The position numbers were made by a program, and so were the translations under genes. This document shows positions 10,604 to 21,839 of a stretch of 54,093 nt of DNA, one piece after another. Source of the stretch: Welwitschia mirabilis (lineage: Eukaryota; Gnetophyta; Gnetopsida; Welwitschiales); the NCBI GenBank assembly GCA_051453625.1, contig JBOZIK010000001.1, positions 170,985,676-171,039,768 of the forward strand. The letters are read 5' to 3'. The notes under the pieces were generated by a model. That model had not been told where the DNA came from. It did no database searches and saw only the letters and a list, made by a program, of their open reading frames with translations. Every line of letters begins with the position of its first letter. Within the stretch, counting starts at the first letter, position 1.

Positions 10604-11246
10604 TTTAAAAACAAATGGTACTTCTTAAAGATAAAGAAAATGGAAGAAGACAACTATATCTGAGAGAGACAAGTAAATAGGTGTAAATAATGAAAGTAGA
10701 ACTCTATAAGATTTTATAAAAGGGGTTTGATCAAGTTGGATTTGAGAAAAAAATTGGGTCCAGTGCCTTTCTCCTACACTATAATCCTATAAGTTTAGTT
10801 GATTAGATTATAATCTAGTCAACTTATTGAGATTTAAGTTAAACTAATTCCAGGTCCTGTCAACTAGGACTTTAGTCTAGTTAACATGACTAGGTTTAGG
10901 TTTGATCTGGAAAAGACTAAGCAGCTAGATAAAATTTGAATGATTTGACTTTTTCAGATCCAGTCAATCATAAGAAAGATCTAGTTGACTTCCTTGCTTT
11001 CAGTCAAAGGATAGAGAGACAACTCCTAATTTGTGTTGAAGTCTTAAAAAGTTGTTAAAGTTCAGGGGTTTTGTAAAAATATCAACTAGCTATTTATCAG
11101 TGCTTATAAGGTTCATAGAAATATTAACTTTTTTTTTACTTGATCTCTAAGGAAATGGTGTTTTAGTTTAATACGTTTAGTTCAAGAATGTTGAATAAGG
11201 TTTTTTAGATATTAATTATACTAATATTATCACAAAAGATTGGAAC

Positions 11247-11747
11247 CTATTTAAAATTAACTTCAAAGTCTTTGAGTATTTCTTTCATCCATAGAAGATG
11301 GATACAACAACTCCCTGCTGCTATATATTCTACTTCTACTATGAAAAGGAAGATAGAATTTTGCTTCTTACTTTCCCATCCTATTAAGCATGATCCTAAA
11401 AGAAAATAATTTCTACTAGTGCTTTTTAAATCATCTTTATAGCTAGCATAGTTTACATCACTAAAACTTATAAGCTCAAAGGAAGTTTCTATAGAATACC
11501 ATAGCCCATAGTCACTTGTTCCTTTTATATATCTTATGATCCTTTTGACAGATTGGAGGTGTAATTCCTTTGGTTGTATCTGATAGAGTGCACATATATC
11601 AACACTGAATATTATGTCAGGTCTACNNNNNNNNNNNNNNNNNNNNNNNNNNNNNNNNNNNNNNNNNNNNNNNNNNNNNNNNNNNNNNNNNNNNNNNNNN
11701 NNNNNNNNNNNNNNNNNNNNNNNNNNTAAATTTGCCAACTCCCGCAT
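11247..11747 (-). pseudogene. Ty1/copia reverse transcriptase end and RNase H
   Basis: The minus frame after the gap (11627-11726) begins RPDIIFSVDICALYQ, the end of copia RT (RPDI.F.V), then VKRIIRYIKGTSDYGLWY and the RNase H domain: FSDVNYASYKDDLKSTSRNY, FLLGSCLIGWESKKQNSI and VEVEYIAAGSC...LLWMKEIL. The catalytic Asp (FSD) and Glu (VEVEY) are visible. The N-terminal RT with its YVDD box is missing because the frame enters an assembly gap. It belongs to the element whose 3' LTR is at 7881-9109, with ORF3 between. Confidence 0.85.
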
Positions 11748-11749
11748 GA

Positions 11750-12181
11750 TTAATTTGTTAAGCTAGGTTATGGGCTTGTCACAACCAATTATGTATGCAA
11801 TATAGGAATAATATCATGAAAAGTGGGATGAGATGCTTTTCATGATATTGTTTTCTATATGGTAATTGCTTGGGCTAGTCCCATTTCTAGGGTGTGTTCC
11901 TTTATGTCTTATTTGAAATGTTGGGTGTGTCCCATATTTTCAAGTAAGGTATGCAGATTGCTTGAGGAGACTTCTTGAAGGACATCTTCTTTGAAGTTGT
12001 GTAGGATGAATGGTGCAGATTCATCTGGGAAGATCACTCGAAGGAAATCTTTTTTGAAGTTGCACATTTTGGTAGCTTGGTGCTTTCGTTGCTCATTTAA
12101 AGCTTGGTACTTTGTACTTCTACCAAAGATTTCATGGTCATCTGATGTCAATCTAATTCTAAATGACATCAAAAAGGGGTT
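11750..12181 (+). mobile_element. Possible 3' internal end of another copia element
   Basis: A slightly more GC-rich patch. It has open frames on both strands (11991-12206 plus; 11909-12172 minus) that I do not recognise. Its plus-strand end AATGACATCAAAAAGGGGTT resembles the copia PPT context (gacatcaaaaagggg) just before an LTR start. Which product, if any, was encoded is unknown. Confidence 0.3.
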
Positions 12182-12420
12182 TGTTGGATTTGATTTGGGT
12201 GGTTAACTTCCTTATTTTATTTTTGAATGGTGGTTAAAACCACCTCCTGATTTCTTTGTCTCGTTATCCATCCTTTCTAATTTTTTGTTTTATTGTGAGG
12301 GTATTTAGACCCCTTAATTATAATCCAAACATTGAGCTATTTTAATCGATTTATTGTTCACACTCCCTGGGATTCACTCCTAGTTTTTTGGCCTAATATA
12401 TGCTCCAAATCCTATGACTA
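12182..12420 (+). mobile_element. Putative LTR start after PPT-like AAAAAGGGG
   Basis: TGTTGGATTTGATTTGGGTG follows the purine run at 12171-12179, a common copia PPT-LTR junction. The end of the LTR is not clear, and no second copy is present in the window. The sequence GGGATTCACTCCTAG near 12370-12385 is of the kind seen near LTR ends, but this is weak. Confidence 0.3.
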
Positions 12421-12779
12421 GATCATGACAAGATCAAGGATAGGCTGCTTGGTGGATTCATATTCTTGAAAATATGGACACTAATGATAATAAGTTTAGA
12501 TTGATTATTGCCTAAAAAAATACAATTTAAACAATCAAATAGTGGTTTTAAATCATAAGTAAAAACACTTTTAGCTATAAAGACATTATTAAAAGAGATA
12601 GTAGTGTTCATTTCATTAAATGCATAATTAAAATCTTTAAAATAAATACATTAAATAGGAGTACTAATTTTATTTGATTCTAAATAAGATGTGACGAGCA
12701 ATTCATATTATATATCGAAACAAAGCATATCATCTAAAATTAAAAACTTTACTACTTACAAGTTGAATTTTAAGAAAAG

Positions 12780-13240
12780 GTAAATGTTTATTTAATTTAA
12801 TTTCCTTCTTATTTTAATTTAAAAACATGTTCAAGGTCATAGAAAGATTGCCAAAAAAAAATTCTTAATGCACCAGATCTATGGTTAATTTTCATGTTAG
12901 AAGTTACAAGCCAAGACCAACTAAGAATGATAGGATAACTGTTTGAATCTATATGTACTTTAAGAATAAAAAATTTGAATTTGAATTAGAACATATTTCA
13001 ATATTTTAAAGGGTTTTAGTATGGTTTCATTATCCATAGAAAGGATTACATCACTGGGGTCAACATGGTTAAATCCTAAGTCTTGAAAAACAAGTTTAGG
13101 CAAAAGACAAACTCTGCCTCCTAAATCTTCTAAAGATTTATTTATAATATGATATCCAATAGTAACGATAATGGTAGAAGATCTAAGGTTACCACATTTC
13201 ACTAGAATTTTGAACTAGAAAAGGTATGTGGTAGAAGCAA
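12780..13240 (-). pseudogene. Ty3/gypsy (Athila/Tat-type) protease
   Basis: Minus frame 12960-13202: CGNLRSSTIIVTIGYHIINK, SLEDLGGRVCLLPKLVFQDLG and later DVILSMDNETILKP...YVLIQI. This is the retropepsin-like domain of Athila/Tat gypsy elements, whose usual core is LDLGASVNLLP; here the core reads EDLGG (13116-13127). Downstream in a second frame, a GALRIFFGNLSMTLNMF-like block (about 12800-12890) matches the usual post-protease segment. Stops show it is dead. It follows the gag remnant on the same strand. RT is not seen below 12780; 12421-12611 is open but unrecognised. Confidence 0.75.
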
Positions 13241-13289
13241 TGAGATTAACATGTTTTTAGATGTTGAATCTTTTGTAGAAGTAATGAGA

Positions 13290-14990
13290 TTAACATGTTT
13301 TTAGATGTTTAATCTTTCTTTTTTGGGTGCATAAATTTTTGAGAAATGTGACATAAGAAGGAATTTTCTTAATTACCTTAAGAAGGGGAACATTAATGTT
13401 AACATACTTAAATATTTTTTTGGATATCTTCATAATTATTACTACCTTTATCAACTTAAAATGACTAGGAAAAGGAATGGAATCTTTACATTTTCTCTTT
13501 TGAAATTTATTCCCTAAATTCACATTCAAGACTTCTATTAATTATTTTGAATTTTTATCTTTCTCAGCTTTAGGATTAGGTTCTAAAATTATCTTTTCAC
13601 TTTTCAATCTAATGACATTCACATTAGCTCGTTCTTCCACTGAAAGAGTTGATTTTGAATTAGGAGTTAATTACAATGGTAAACATGGATAACCCTCCTT
13701 ATTTACTAATAATTTCATTATTTATTATAATTTATTTTCTTGAGAAGGAGGAAGTGGTAATGGGTTGGGTTGTCATTGAGATTCGTTACTATAATGAGGA
13801 AAGGCATTTTGAATTTGATTTTAAGAGAAATTATTTGGATGAGAATTGGAATACTTATTCAATGGAACATTAGCATTGTAATTTTAATTAAAGGCATGAG
13901 CTTCAGATAAATGATTTTATTGTAATGCATTTTGAGCTACCTTCATATTTTACCACATTTTAAAATGACTTTCTACTTAATACAACTTAGAAAAATATGA
14001 ACTTGAAGACTGAGTTGGATTTTAATTTATCTTGTTCTAATTTAAGATTTTATAATTGATTAGATAAAACTTCCATTTTATTAGTTAATTCTTCATTTGA
14101 TTTATCCTTATTTAAGAGATCATTCAAGATTATCTTATTTTTAACATGGTCATTTCCAACATTTTCCCACCTATGCATTACTTGTACAATTTCTTCTAAT
14201 TTCTTTTAAGCTTTATTAAGTTTAGCATTAAATAATTCATAATTAGTTAATTTTTCTATCATTTGTCTTGTTTCTTTATTCATATCTTCCAAGAAAAATT
14301 GGACTAATATCCATACTTTAAAGGCGTGATTCAAATTTTTAATAAGAATGTTTTAAAGCACTTAAAAGCTTTAGAGTAAGATTTGCTAGCAGATTGTTGA
14401 AGCTCCTAATGAGTTTTCTTATTTGGTTAATACAAATAGTAGGAAGAAATTTATTAATAAAAGCTTCTTCAAGTTTTGTAAGGTTTGAAAGATCCCCATT
14501 ATTTTTAATAATCCTAAGTTAATGTCTAGCTTTACCCTTTAGAATAAAAGGGAGAATTACTAATTTGGCTACATCAAAATGAGCTTGAAAGGGCAATGTT
14601 ACAAACTAAATCAAATTCTTGAAGTCATTCATAGGGATCCTTATGATCTAGACCATAAAATATAAGAAAATGTTTAATATTTTTGATAGAAATAACAAGA
14701 TCAAAGGTGACTTTATGGTAATCAAAAAGGTATCCAAGCATAGGTTAAGGATTATAGCTTTGAGTATTAATATCTTAGATAACCATTTGCAAAGAAAGAG
14801 AACTTAAGGCTTCTGCAAGGTGGTCAAAGACTTTNNNNNNNNNNNNNNNNNNNNNNNNNNNNNNNNNNNNNNNNNNNNNNNNNNNNNNNNNNNNNNNNNN
14901 NNNNNNNNNNNNNNNNNNNNNNNNNNNNNNNNNNAGAAAGAGAACTTAAGGCTTCAGCAAGGTGATCAAAGACTTTAGAAAAAATGTGAT
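13290..14990 (-). pseudogene. Ty3/gypsy (Athila/Tat-type) gag
   Basis: Scattered minus frames show the gag of this class. Around 14610-14650 is the YILWSRS/GSL...CPFK region (FYDGLDHKDP-like). Near 14270-14320 is VQFFLEDMNKETRQMIEKL. Near 14180-14240 is KKLEEIVQVMHRWENV. A coiled, Lys-rich linker follows, then 13290-13529 with IPFPSHFK...VNINVPLLKVIKKIPSYVTF then LKNLCTQKRKIK, the conserved block that precedes protease. Many stops. A 100-N gap at 14835-14934 is flanked by a 42-bp near-repeat, so part is duplicated. Confidence 0.7.
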
Positions 14991-17002
14991 AAAATGAATA
15001 TGAATAAGGATGATTTGGTAATAAATGCTTAGAACTGTGAAACCTTTCTAAATGTTTATCAATATAAAGTTAAGATTTACTCCTAGATGAATAGTATGAA
15101 AAAATAATAAAAAGAGACACATGAAAAAAAAAGTAAAGTTAGAACATGTGCATCTAGAAGGCTTACTGAAGTAATGTAACACTTACATGTTAATCGATGT
15201 CTTTGTACTACAAAAATAACTTGAAAACAAGATAAATTCTAGTAAGTATATGTTTATTCAGAAAAATAAGTATAATATTTCATTAAAAAATCACAAATCT
15301 CCCTAGTAGAAATGCTAATTTTAAGTGAAAAAAACTCAATTTTTAAAATGAGAGGTCATGCTTTGAGCATTCACAAAAAAAAAAAAAAAAAAATGTATAG
15401 TTAACATAATAATTTAATTAAGAAAAAGGAAGAAAGCATAAATAATTCAAAATAAGCATAAATAAATCTTTTGGGTCAAATTGTATATGTAATGGAAGCA
15501 CATAAATATCAAGCTAACAAAGACTTGAGATATATTCTTATGAAAACATTATACATTGTCTTATTAAATCATCACTTAACATGATAAAACAACTATTCTT
15601 AAGTGACATTTATGTAATTACAAACACATGACAAATAATAAACTTCAAGAATTACATGTACAAGAAGTCTAAGTTTACGAGATGTGAAAAGAAAACTATA
15701 ATGAATAAGAATGAAAAATAATATTTGATAAATATCCACTATTACTCAAAAGATCATTTATAACTCATATGAATGATTCAAAAAATTGAAGTAGTCAAAA
15801 CTAACTTAAGACATTATTATGTGAAGTTAATTTTTCTTAAAAAGTTCACTTCTTGGAATAATGTAAAATGGATGTATATGACTTATTTAAATATTTTACT
15901 CAATTTTATACTAATTGTAAATCAACTTAGAATAAAAAAATAGCACTTTAGAAACACGATCTTAAAATTCACATTACAAACTATTTGGATTTAACAATAT
16001 TTTCATTAAATTTCAATGTATTTCACTTGAAAGATAACTCTTTCATTAGGCTTAAAAAGAGTTATAAAAGTGATGTAGAATTTAATTTAGATTATAAATT
16101 AACATGTAGTTAATAAAAGCCAACATGTAAATGTTTATTCAATCAAAGCAAAACTTAGTTTATTTAGTGATGTTTTGACTAAAAGAAAGAAAAGAAAGAG
16201 AGAAGGAAAAAACAAAATATAGAAAAGAAACTTAAAAAAGTAGGTTTAGAACTTTTTAGAACCTTTAGAGTAATCATAATATGTCTTAAACCAAGTCTCT
16301 AAAACCAAATAATCAAGATCAAACAGATTGATTAAAACTCAAAGAAAATAGACCATCTAGAAAAATCTACAAAAATTATGGTTAACCATATTTTCACCCA
16401 GAATGTTTTGAAAAATCAAGAACCTGATAAAAATTAGATTTCATATTCTAAAAGTACTCAAAAATTACTACAAGATTAGATCTTAACTTTTAGAAAACAC
16501 ATCAATCTAACCCAAAAAATTTCACTATGTGAAGAATAAAAAAATTAAGATTTCATAGATTCAAAAAAATTCTAAATAAACCTAGAAATCCACTGTAAAT
16601 AGCTAAAAATAGAAATTTAGAGAATAAATTATGGTTTGAACTAACTATACATGAAATTTTCTAAATCAAGAAATGAATCTACTATTAAAATTTTAGGATA
16701 ATTGGAGTTGTAAAGAAAGAGTTATGGTTAAACATGCATTGAAACTCACTAGTTCTATTTCAATTGCGAAAAGGGAAAAACAGAGAAAAGACCTAATTCA
16801 AGAATAAATATTTTAAATTTTAGAATTAGGTAAATTACCTATTTATATGCTAAAATTTATGCTTTTTAAAAAGAAGAAAGAATAATTCATCATTTAATAC
16901 TTAATAAAAAGAATGAAATTGTGAGAGAATGGTATTAGAAGAAATGAGAGGAATAGAGGACATAAGAGAGAAGAGGAATATAACTTATACTTTCTTTGAC
17001 AT
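14991..17002 (-). other. 5' leader and gag N-terminal remnant of the minus gypsy element
   Basis: AT-rich, with long A-runs (a poly-A of about 19 at 15375-15393). No frame could be supported. By position it is the untranslated leader and N-terminal gag between the primer site at 17003 and the recognisable gag. The minus frame at 16894-17232 (112 codons) has no family features and crosses the LTR/PBS boundary. Confidence 0.35.
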
Positions 17003-17012
17003 GAGTCGCCAA
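17003..17012 (-). other. Gypsy primer-binding site, partial (TTGGCGACTC)
   Basis: On the minus strand ATTCTCTGTTGGCGACTC reproduces the start of the common Tat/Ogre-type primer site (TTGGCGACTCC...). The following bases are decayed. The preceding CATTCTCTG resembles the usual LTR end of these elements. It lies upstream of the minus-strand gag remnant. Confidence 0.55.
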
Positions 17013-18190
17013 CAGAGAATGCTATGATAGATACTAAATGTTCTGGAATCTTATTTGCACCAAATATGCAACATATCACAAGAAGTTTAATGGAATTAAA
17101 AGGAATGTATGACAAAAATGAATATATCATGTAAACATAAGCATAAAAACATAAAGCAAAAGAACACTTATTAGATTCTTTATCCAAATGCTTACAAGGT
17201 TTGATGCTTTCTCCTCCTTTTGCATCATCCATTTATGTACACTTTACCACCCCACAATGTCCTTCAGATAGATCAAAATGCATGAAACAGAGATGAAAAA
17301 AGGGTTGTAAAGAAGATATGGGAGATGAGAATAAATTTATGTTATAGAAACAAATTAGAAGGAATAATATAGAAGGCTTCCAAAGCTAATATAGAGAAAA
17401 GATCAACTTGAAAGAGAAGAAATGAGAGAAAGAAATGTGATTAGAAATTCCTTTCAAAGAAAAATGAGGCATGAAATGCATTTGAGAGCATGTACTTCAT
17501 TTTAATATGTTTGTATATGGTTTTATGTGCCATTTATAATTGATATAGGACTCTTTATAAATGTAAATGAGTTGGTTTTAAGTAAAGGAGTTGTCAAAAA
17601 TTCCAATTTTCCTCATGTCTTTTGTGTTTGAAATAGGTAAATAGTTAAATGGTACTACAATGCCAAAATACACTAGGAAATGATACTGTAGTCCATAAGC
17701 ACTTACACTAGTAACTACAAAAATCCTAAAATGTAATTTAACTTAATTTTATTTATCATGGTTAATATCACATCAAAACAATACATTTAAGTCAGAAATG
17801 ATAAAAAATGACTAAATTATAACTTCTGAATAAAAATTTCTAATGTATTACTATTTTAATATGCTTTGATATGCTCTAATGTCATGCACATGATGTCAAA
17901 ACAAGTCAAAACTTTCACATCAGTAAATGGATGAAATATGATGATATAAAAACAACTATGAGTTATTTCTTTGATCAACAAGTTGAAGTAGTCCTTTATG
18001 CTTTATTGTTTTGCCTTATACCTTGGCCTGCTAATCATATCCATTACAATTTTACTCAAAATGAATCAAAATTAATTGTTTTATGCTCATTGAATCTTTG
18101 ACACTTTAATCTCCTAAAAAGCATAAAGACACCTCTAAGTTTAGTATTATAGTTCTAAAATAATAAAAAATAATGATGTTTAATACCTTA
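17013..18190 (-). mobile_element. Probable 5' LTR region of the minus gypsy element
   Basis: By position, upstream of the primer site, this should hold the 5' LTR. I see no second copy in the window and cannot place the LTR start. The block GTCCTTCAGATAG...CCACCCCACAATG near 17240-17275 is one of the few GC-richer patches. No gene is supported. Confidence 0.3.
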
Positions 18191-18653
18191 TTTTATTAAA
18201 GTTTCAGGCTTCATCACAATCTAGATTGCATCGATATTTATCTACTTATTTTCTTTATGAAAAATATGAGCATAAGACTCATTATAATTCAAACCTACCT
18301 ACACATAAGAAATTCATATTTTAGAAAGTATGTGCATTTAATGCTCAAACTCATGTATCACCTAGAGAAGACTTTAAAAAGCCTTTAACACTTATTTTAA
18401 ATCTATTAGTAACATTACTTATAAATTGCCTTATAATAATTCAAATCCATATTATTCAAGAGGAAATCCCTACAACAATTCTCCTATTAAAGATTTAGTT
18501 AATTCCACATTAGAGAAATTTTTTAAACAAACTTATGAATCTAATAGAAACATGAAGAAGATGTTGGATATTATTCAAGAAACCATTCTCTATGACTAAC
18601 GAAAGTAAGAAAAATACCATCTCAATCTTATACTAATAAGGATAATGTCAAAT
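18190..18653 (+). pseudogene. Ty3/gypsy gag C-terminal remnant
   Basis: Plus-strand reading near 18440-18600 gives NSNPYYSRGNPYNNSPIKDL then LVNSTLEKFFKQTYESNRNM and KKMLDIIQETI. This is the Asn/Pro-rich tail and the LE...F..QT..S..N....I..Q pattern that ends gag in Athila/Tat gypsy elements. It is interrupted by the solo LTR at 18654 and resumes as pol beyond 19022. Confidence 0.55.
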
Positions 18654-19022
18654 TGTAACACCCAAATTTAATTACCCTAATTAATCATAAATTTTTTTTA
18701 ATATAGTTATTAACTATCATGCACAATGGAACCTAGGATCAAATCCTATTTAGACTCTATTAACATATTATAAGATTNNNNNNNNNNNNNNNNNNNNNNN
18801 NNNNNNNNNNNNNNNNNNNNNNNNNNNNNNNNNNNNNNNNNNNNNNNNNNNNNNNNNNNNNNNNNNNNNNNNNNNNNATGTATATAATACATTATTGATT
18901 ATAGGGCTACGCATAAATCTTCACTAAGAATAAAAATGGATTTTCATTAAAATTGATATCGAAATGTATTACATAGTTTAGAAACTCTATTAATTAAAGA
19001 TTACAAAATGTGGGTTATAACA
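18654..19022. mobile_element. Solo LTR (Tekay/Del-like ends) with 5-bp TSD
   Basis: It begins TGTAACACCC and ends GGGTTATAACA, close to the TGTAACACCC...GGGTGTTACA ends of Tekay/Del gypsy LTRs. It is flanked by identical CAAAT at 18649-18653 and 19023-19027, a perfect 5-bp target-site duplication. It contains a 100-N gap (18778-18877), so the true length is unknown; an element body in the gap is possible but would be hidden. It is inserted between the gag end and pol of the plus-strand gypsy element and is therefore younger than it. The ends are inverted copies of each other, so orientation was not decided. Confidence 0.7.
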
Positions 19023-20100
19023 CAAATACTATACTATTATTATTCATAGAAGTACTAGTAGTAATACAGAGAAACATCAAGACTGAGAAGAGGAGAAAAG
19101 TGAAAATGAGATTAAGGAAGTTGCTCTATTAATTCAACCCAAACCACTAACTCCTTATGCATCCATGATAATGGTGAGAGGAAAGTAGACAAGTAGAAAA
19201 CCTCTCTATGAAAAAATTTAAAACTAAGCTCATTAAATGATGAATATTTAAGAGGATTAATGAAAAGGATCAACATTAACCTACTAATCTAGAAGATCCT
19301 TTAAGATAGTAGATAATATGTCAAGGTTTAGAGAGATCTAGCAACTAGGGCAAAGAATAAAGCCATGCTAAGAAGGTATTTTTGACACAAATAACCACAT
19401 CAATCCAAGATATGTATTTATTAGTATGATACTAGAAGGAAATAACAAGGTTAAAAAATGTCCAATTATTTAAGAGGAAGTATTTACATGATTCCTTTAC
19501 ACATAGCCAAGATATTACAATTAGAAAGTAGAATAGAAGGAGGATATGTCATTTTGTAATTATGAACGTGATTCTATACACATAGCCAAAATATTACAAT
19601 TAGAACAGAGAATATAAGGAACAAGTATCATTTTGTAATTAGTAGATTTCTTCACCACTAAATCATAGGTATTATTAAGGATCTTGTTGTTTAAATTGAT
19701 AAATGATTTTTCCCCATAAATTTTTTGATCCTAGAAGTAGCAAAGAAAGAAGGATATTCTTTAGCGTTGGTGAGAATTTTTGTGCCACATCTCATTTCAT
19801 CATAGGCAATAGGATTTAAATGATGAATTTATCTATTGGAAATCAAAGGTTTAATGCTAAACTCTTTGATGTAGCTAAGAGTGTTGAAGTTATGGATGAA
19901 GTCTCCAATGAAGTAGAGTGTAAGTATTTCAAAATAATTTTAAACTAAACCCATGAAGATGTCTTTATCTTGAACCATTATAAATCTCTTTCTTCTTGTG
20001 ATGTTAATTATGAAGCATCTTTAATTCAATCCTTTCTTAACTCCTGTAGCCAATGTGAATTAAATTAAGACCTCATTAGAGAAACTTCATCTCTATTTGA
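19023..20100 (+). pseudogene. Gypsy protease-to-RT linker, heavily decayed
   Basis: Between the solo LTR and the RT. Short stretches such as FDVAKSVEVMDEVSNEVEC (near 19860-19920) and a Lys-rich segment fit the region between protease and RT in Athila/Tat elements, but no protease active site is visible. A near-repeat (GATTCCTTTACACATAGCCAAGATATTACAATTAGAA at about 19490-19525 and again near 19570-19603) shows a local duplication of roughly 80 bp. Confidence 0.4.
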
Positions 20101-20159
20101 TAATATTAATAAATCTATATCCAAAAAAGAAAATACAAAAAAGCTTTAAAGAGAAATAA

Positions 20160-20920
20160 TAATATTTTAGTTGAAGGAGTAGATATTCCAATAAATCATC
20201 CAACATTCAAGAAGTTATCAAATCATCTTCAAAACATCTATTTATATGATACCCGAGAAAACCACTTACCATATCATTAACTTTATCTTAAAATTGAAAA
20301 GATTAAGTATTTGATGTGTTAACCAAGAATGTTTAATATTTTGCATGAACACATAAGGATTTAGATGGTATGCCTTCTAATATAGTTCACTATAACATCT
20401 ACTTGGAGGAAAATACCAAACTAATAAGAAAACACCAATAAAGATCGAATCTAGCTATATAACAAGTTATTAAATAAGAAACTAATTAAATTAGTTGATG
20501 CTAGTATCATTTATGGATGAGTCCTTTAACAATAGTTTCTAAAAAGGATGGGAAATGAAGAGTGTACATTAATTTTTGAAAACTTAATAGACATATAAAT
20601 AAAATCATTAGTCTTCACATTTTCTTAACCATAGGTTAGATCGATTATTAAGGACATGAGTACTATTATTTCTAATATGATTACAGTGGATAAAATTAAA
20701 TTTTCATTGTAGATGAAGATTAATAAAAAAATCACTTTTACATCATGCTTTGAAACTTATGCTTATAGAAAAATGCTTTTTGGTTTGTGTAATGCTCTTA
20801 AGATGTTTCAAAGGGACATGTTGAAAATTTTCATAAACAAGTTGAAAGAATGCATTAAAGTCTTTATGGATGATTTTTTTCTTGTAAGGAGATTCTTTTG
20901 ATAAGCCTTGAAAAGATTAG
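20160..20920 (+). pseudogene. Ty3/gypsy reverse transcriptase
   Basis: Plus frames contain LVDASIIYG (the usual LLDAGIIYPISDS), then a decayed WRMCIDYRKLN-like block near 20550-20600. Next comes the clear open stretch 20713-20901: KKITFTSCFETYAYRKMLFG, LCNALKMFQRDMLKIF and CIKVFMDDFF. The catalytic FMDD is at 20864-20875. This is the Athila/Tat form (TYAYRRMPFGLCNAP...VFMDDF). Frames upstream are full of stops, so the enzyme is dead. Confidence 0.85.
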
Positions 20921-21188
20921 AAAAACTATTAGATAGGTGCATAGATTCAAGTGTAAAATTTAGTTGGAAGAAAAGCATATTTATGGTGCAAGGTAGAACT
21001 ATTCTAGGATACATTATTTCACAAGGTAAATTGAGTTGAATCCTTAAAAAATTTAAAGAATAAAGAAAATGATACATTTAAACACTTTGAAGTAAGTGAG
21101 ATCCTTTCTAGGACATGTGGGATTCTATAGGAGGTTATTTTCAAAAATTTATAAACCCATGATCAAATCTTAGAAAAACGCATTAAGT

Positions 21189-21660
21189 TTGAATAAAAAC
21201 ATCCTTATCAAGAGTCTTTTTCAAATTCTAAAAAAGAAGATGTCTATTATACCTATCTTGATTAGATTGAATTGGTCAAAGAATCCTAAACTCATGTGTG
21301 ATGCCAATGACCATGTTATTAATGGAGTCTTAAGTCAAAAATATGGTAGGAGTTTTCATGTTATTACTTATACTGCTAAAACCACTTTAGGTGCTTAATT
21401 GAATGATACCATTATAGAAAAGAAATTACTAGCTATTATTCATTTACTTGAAAAATTTCATCATTATTTTATTGAGTACCATATCAATGTTTACACTGAT
21501 TACTCTACCATTCTTTATCTGATGACCAAAACAATAATGAAGGCTCATATTATCTAGTGGGTTTAATTATCTCAAGAATTTAATATTATAATCATAGATA
21601 AATTTGAAAAAGAAAACATAGTGGATAAACATCTTTCTTAATTACTATTTTCCTCCTTTT
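21189..21660 (+). pseudogene. Ty3/gypsy RNase H
   Basis: The open stretch 21189-21398 gives LNWSKNPKLMCDANDHVING then VLSQKYGRSFHVITYTAKTT, the gypsy RNase H start with its catalytic Asp (MCDA). After a stop it continues as NDTIIEKKLLAIIHLLEKFH with the conserved E, then VYTDYSTILYLMTKT (the TDH box, His changed to Tyr) and QEFNIIIIDKFEKENIVDKHLS. It follows RT directly, as in the family. Confidence 0.85.
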
Positions 21661-21839
21661 CTTATCAACCATTAATTATAAATATAAATTTCTAAATAAG
21701 TAATTATTATTTATTCAAACTTTGGAAACTCAACATGCAAAACACCCTACTATTTGGTATGTAGATAGAGTCAATTATCTTATCACTTAAAAAACACATC
21801 TTACTTATCACTTGAAAAACAACTCCTACTTGGACTCCT

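Noticed and set aside
11909-12172. Minus open frame of 87 codons with charged composition
   Set aside because: No recognised family; overlaps a plus frame of similar length; kept only as part of an unidentified copia-like patch.
16894-17232. Minus open frame of 112 codons, partly hydrophobic
   Set aside because: It crosses the gypsy LTR/primer site boundary and has no family features; likely chance in AT-rich DNA.
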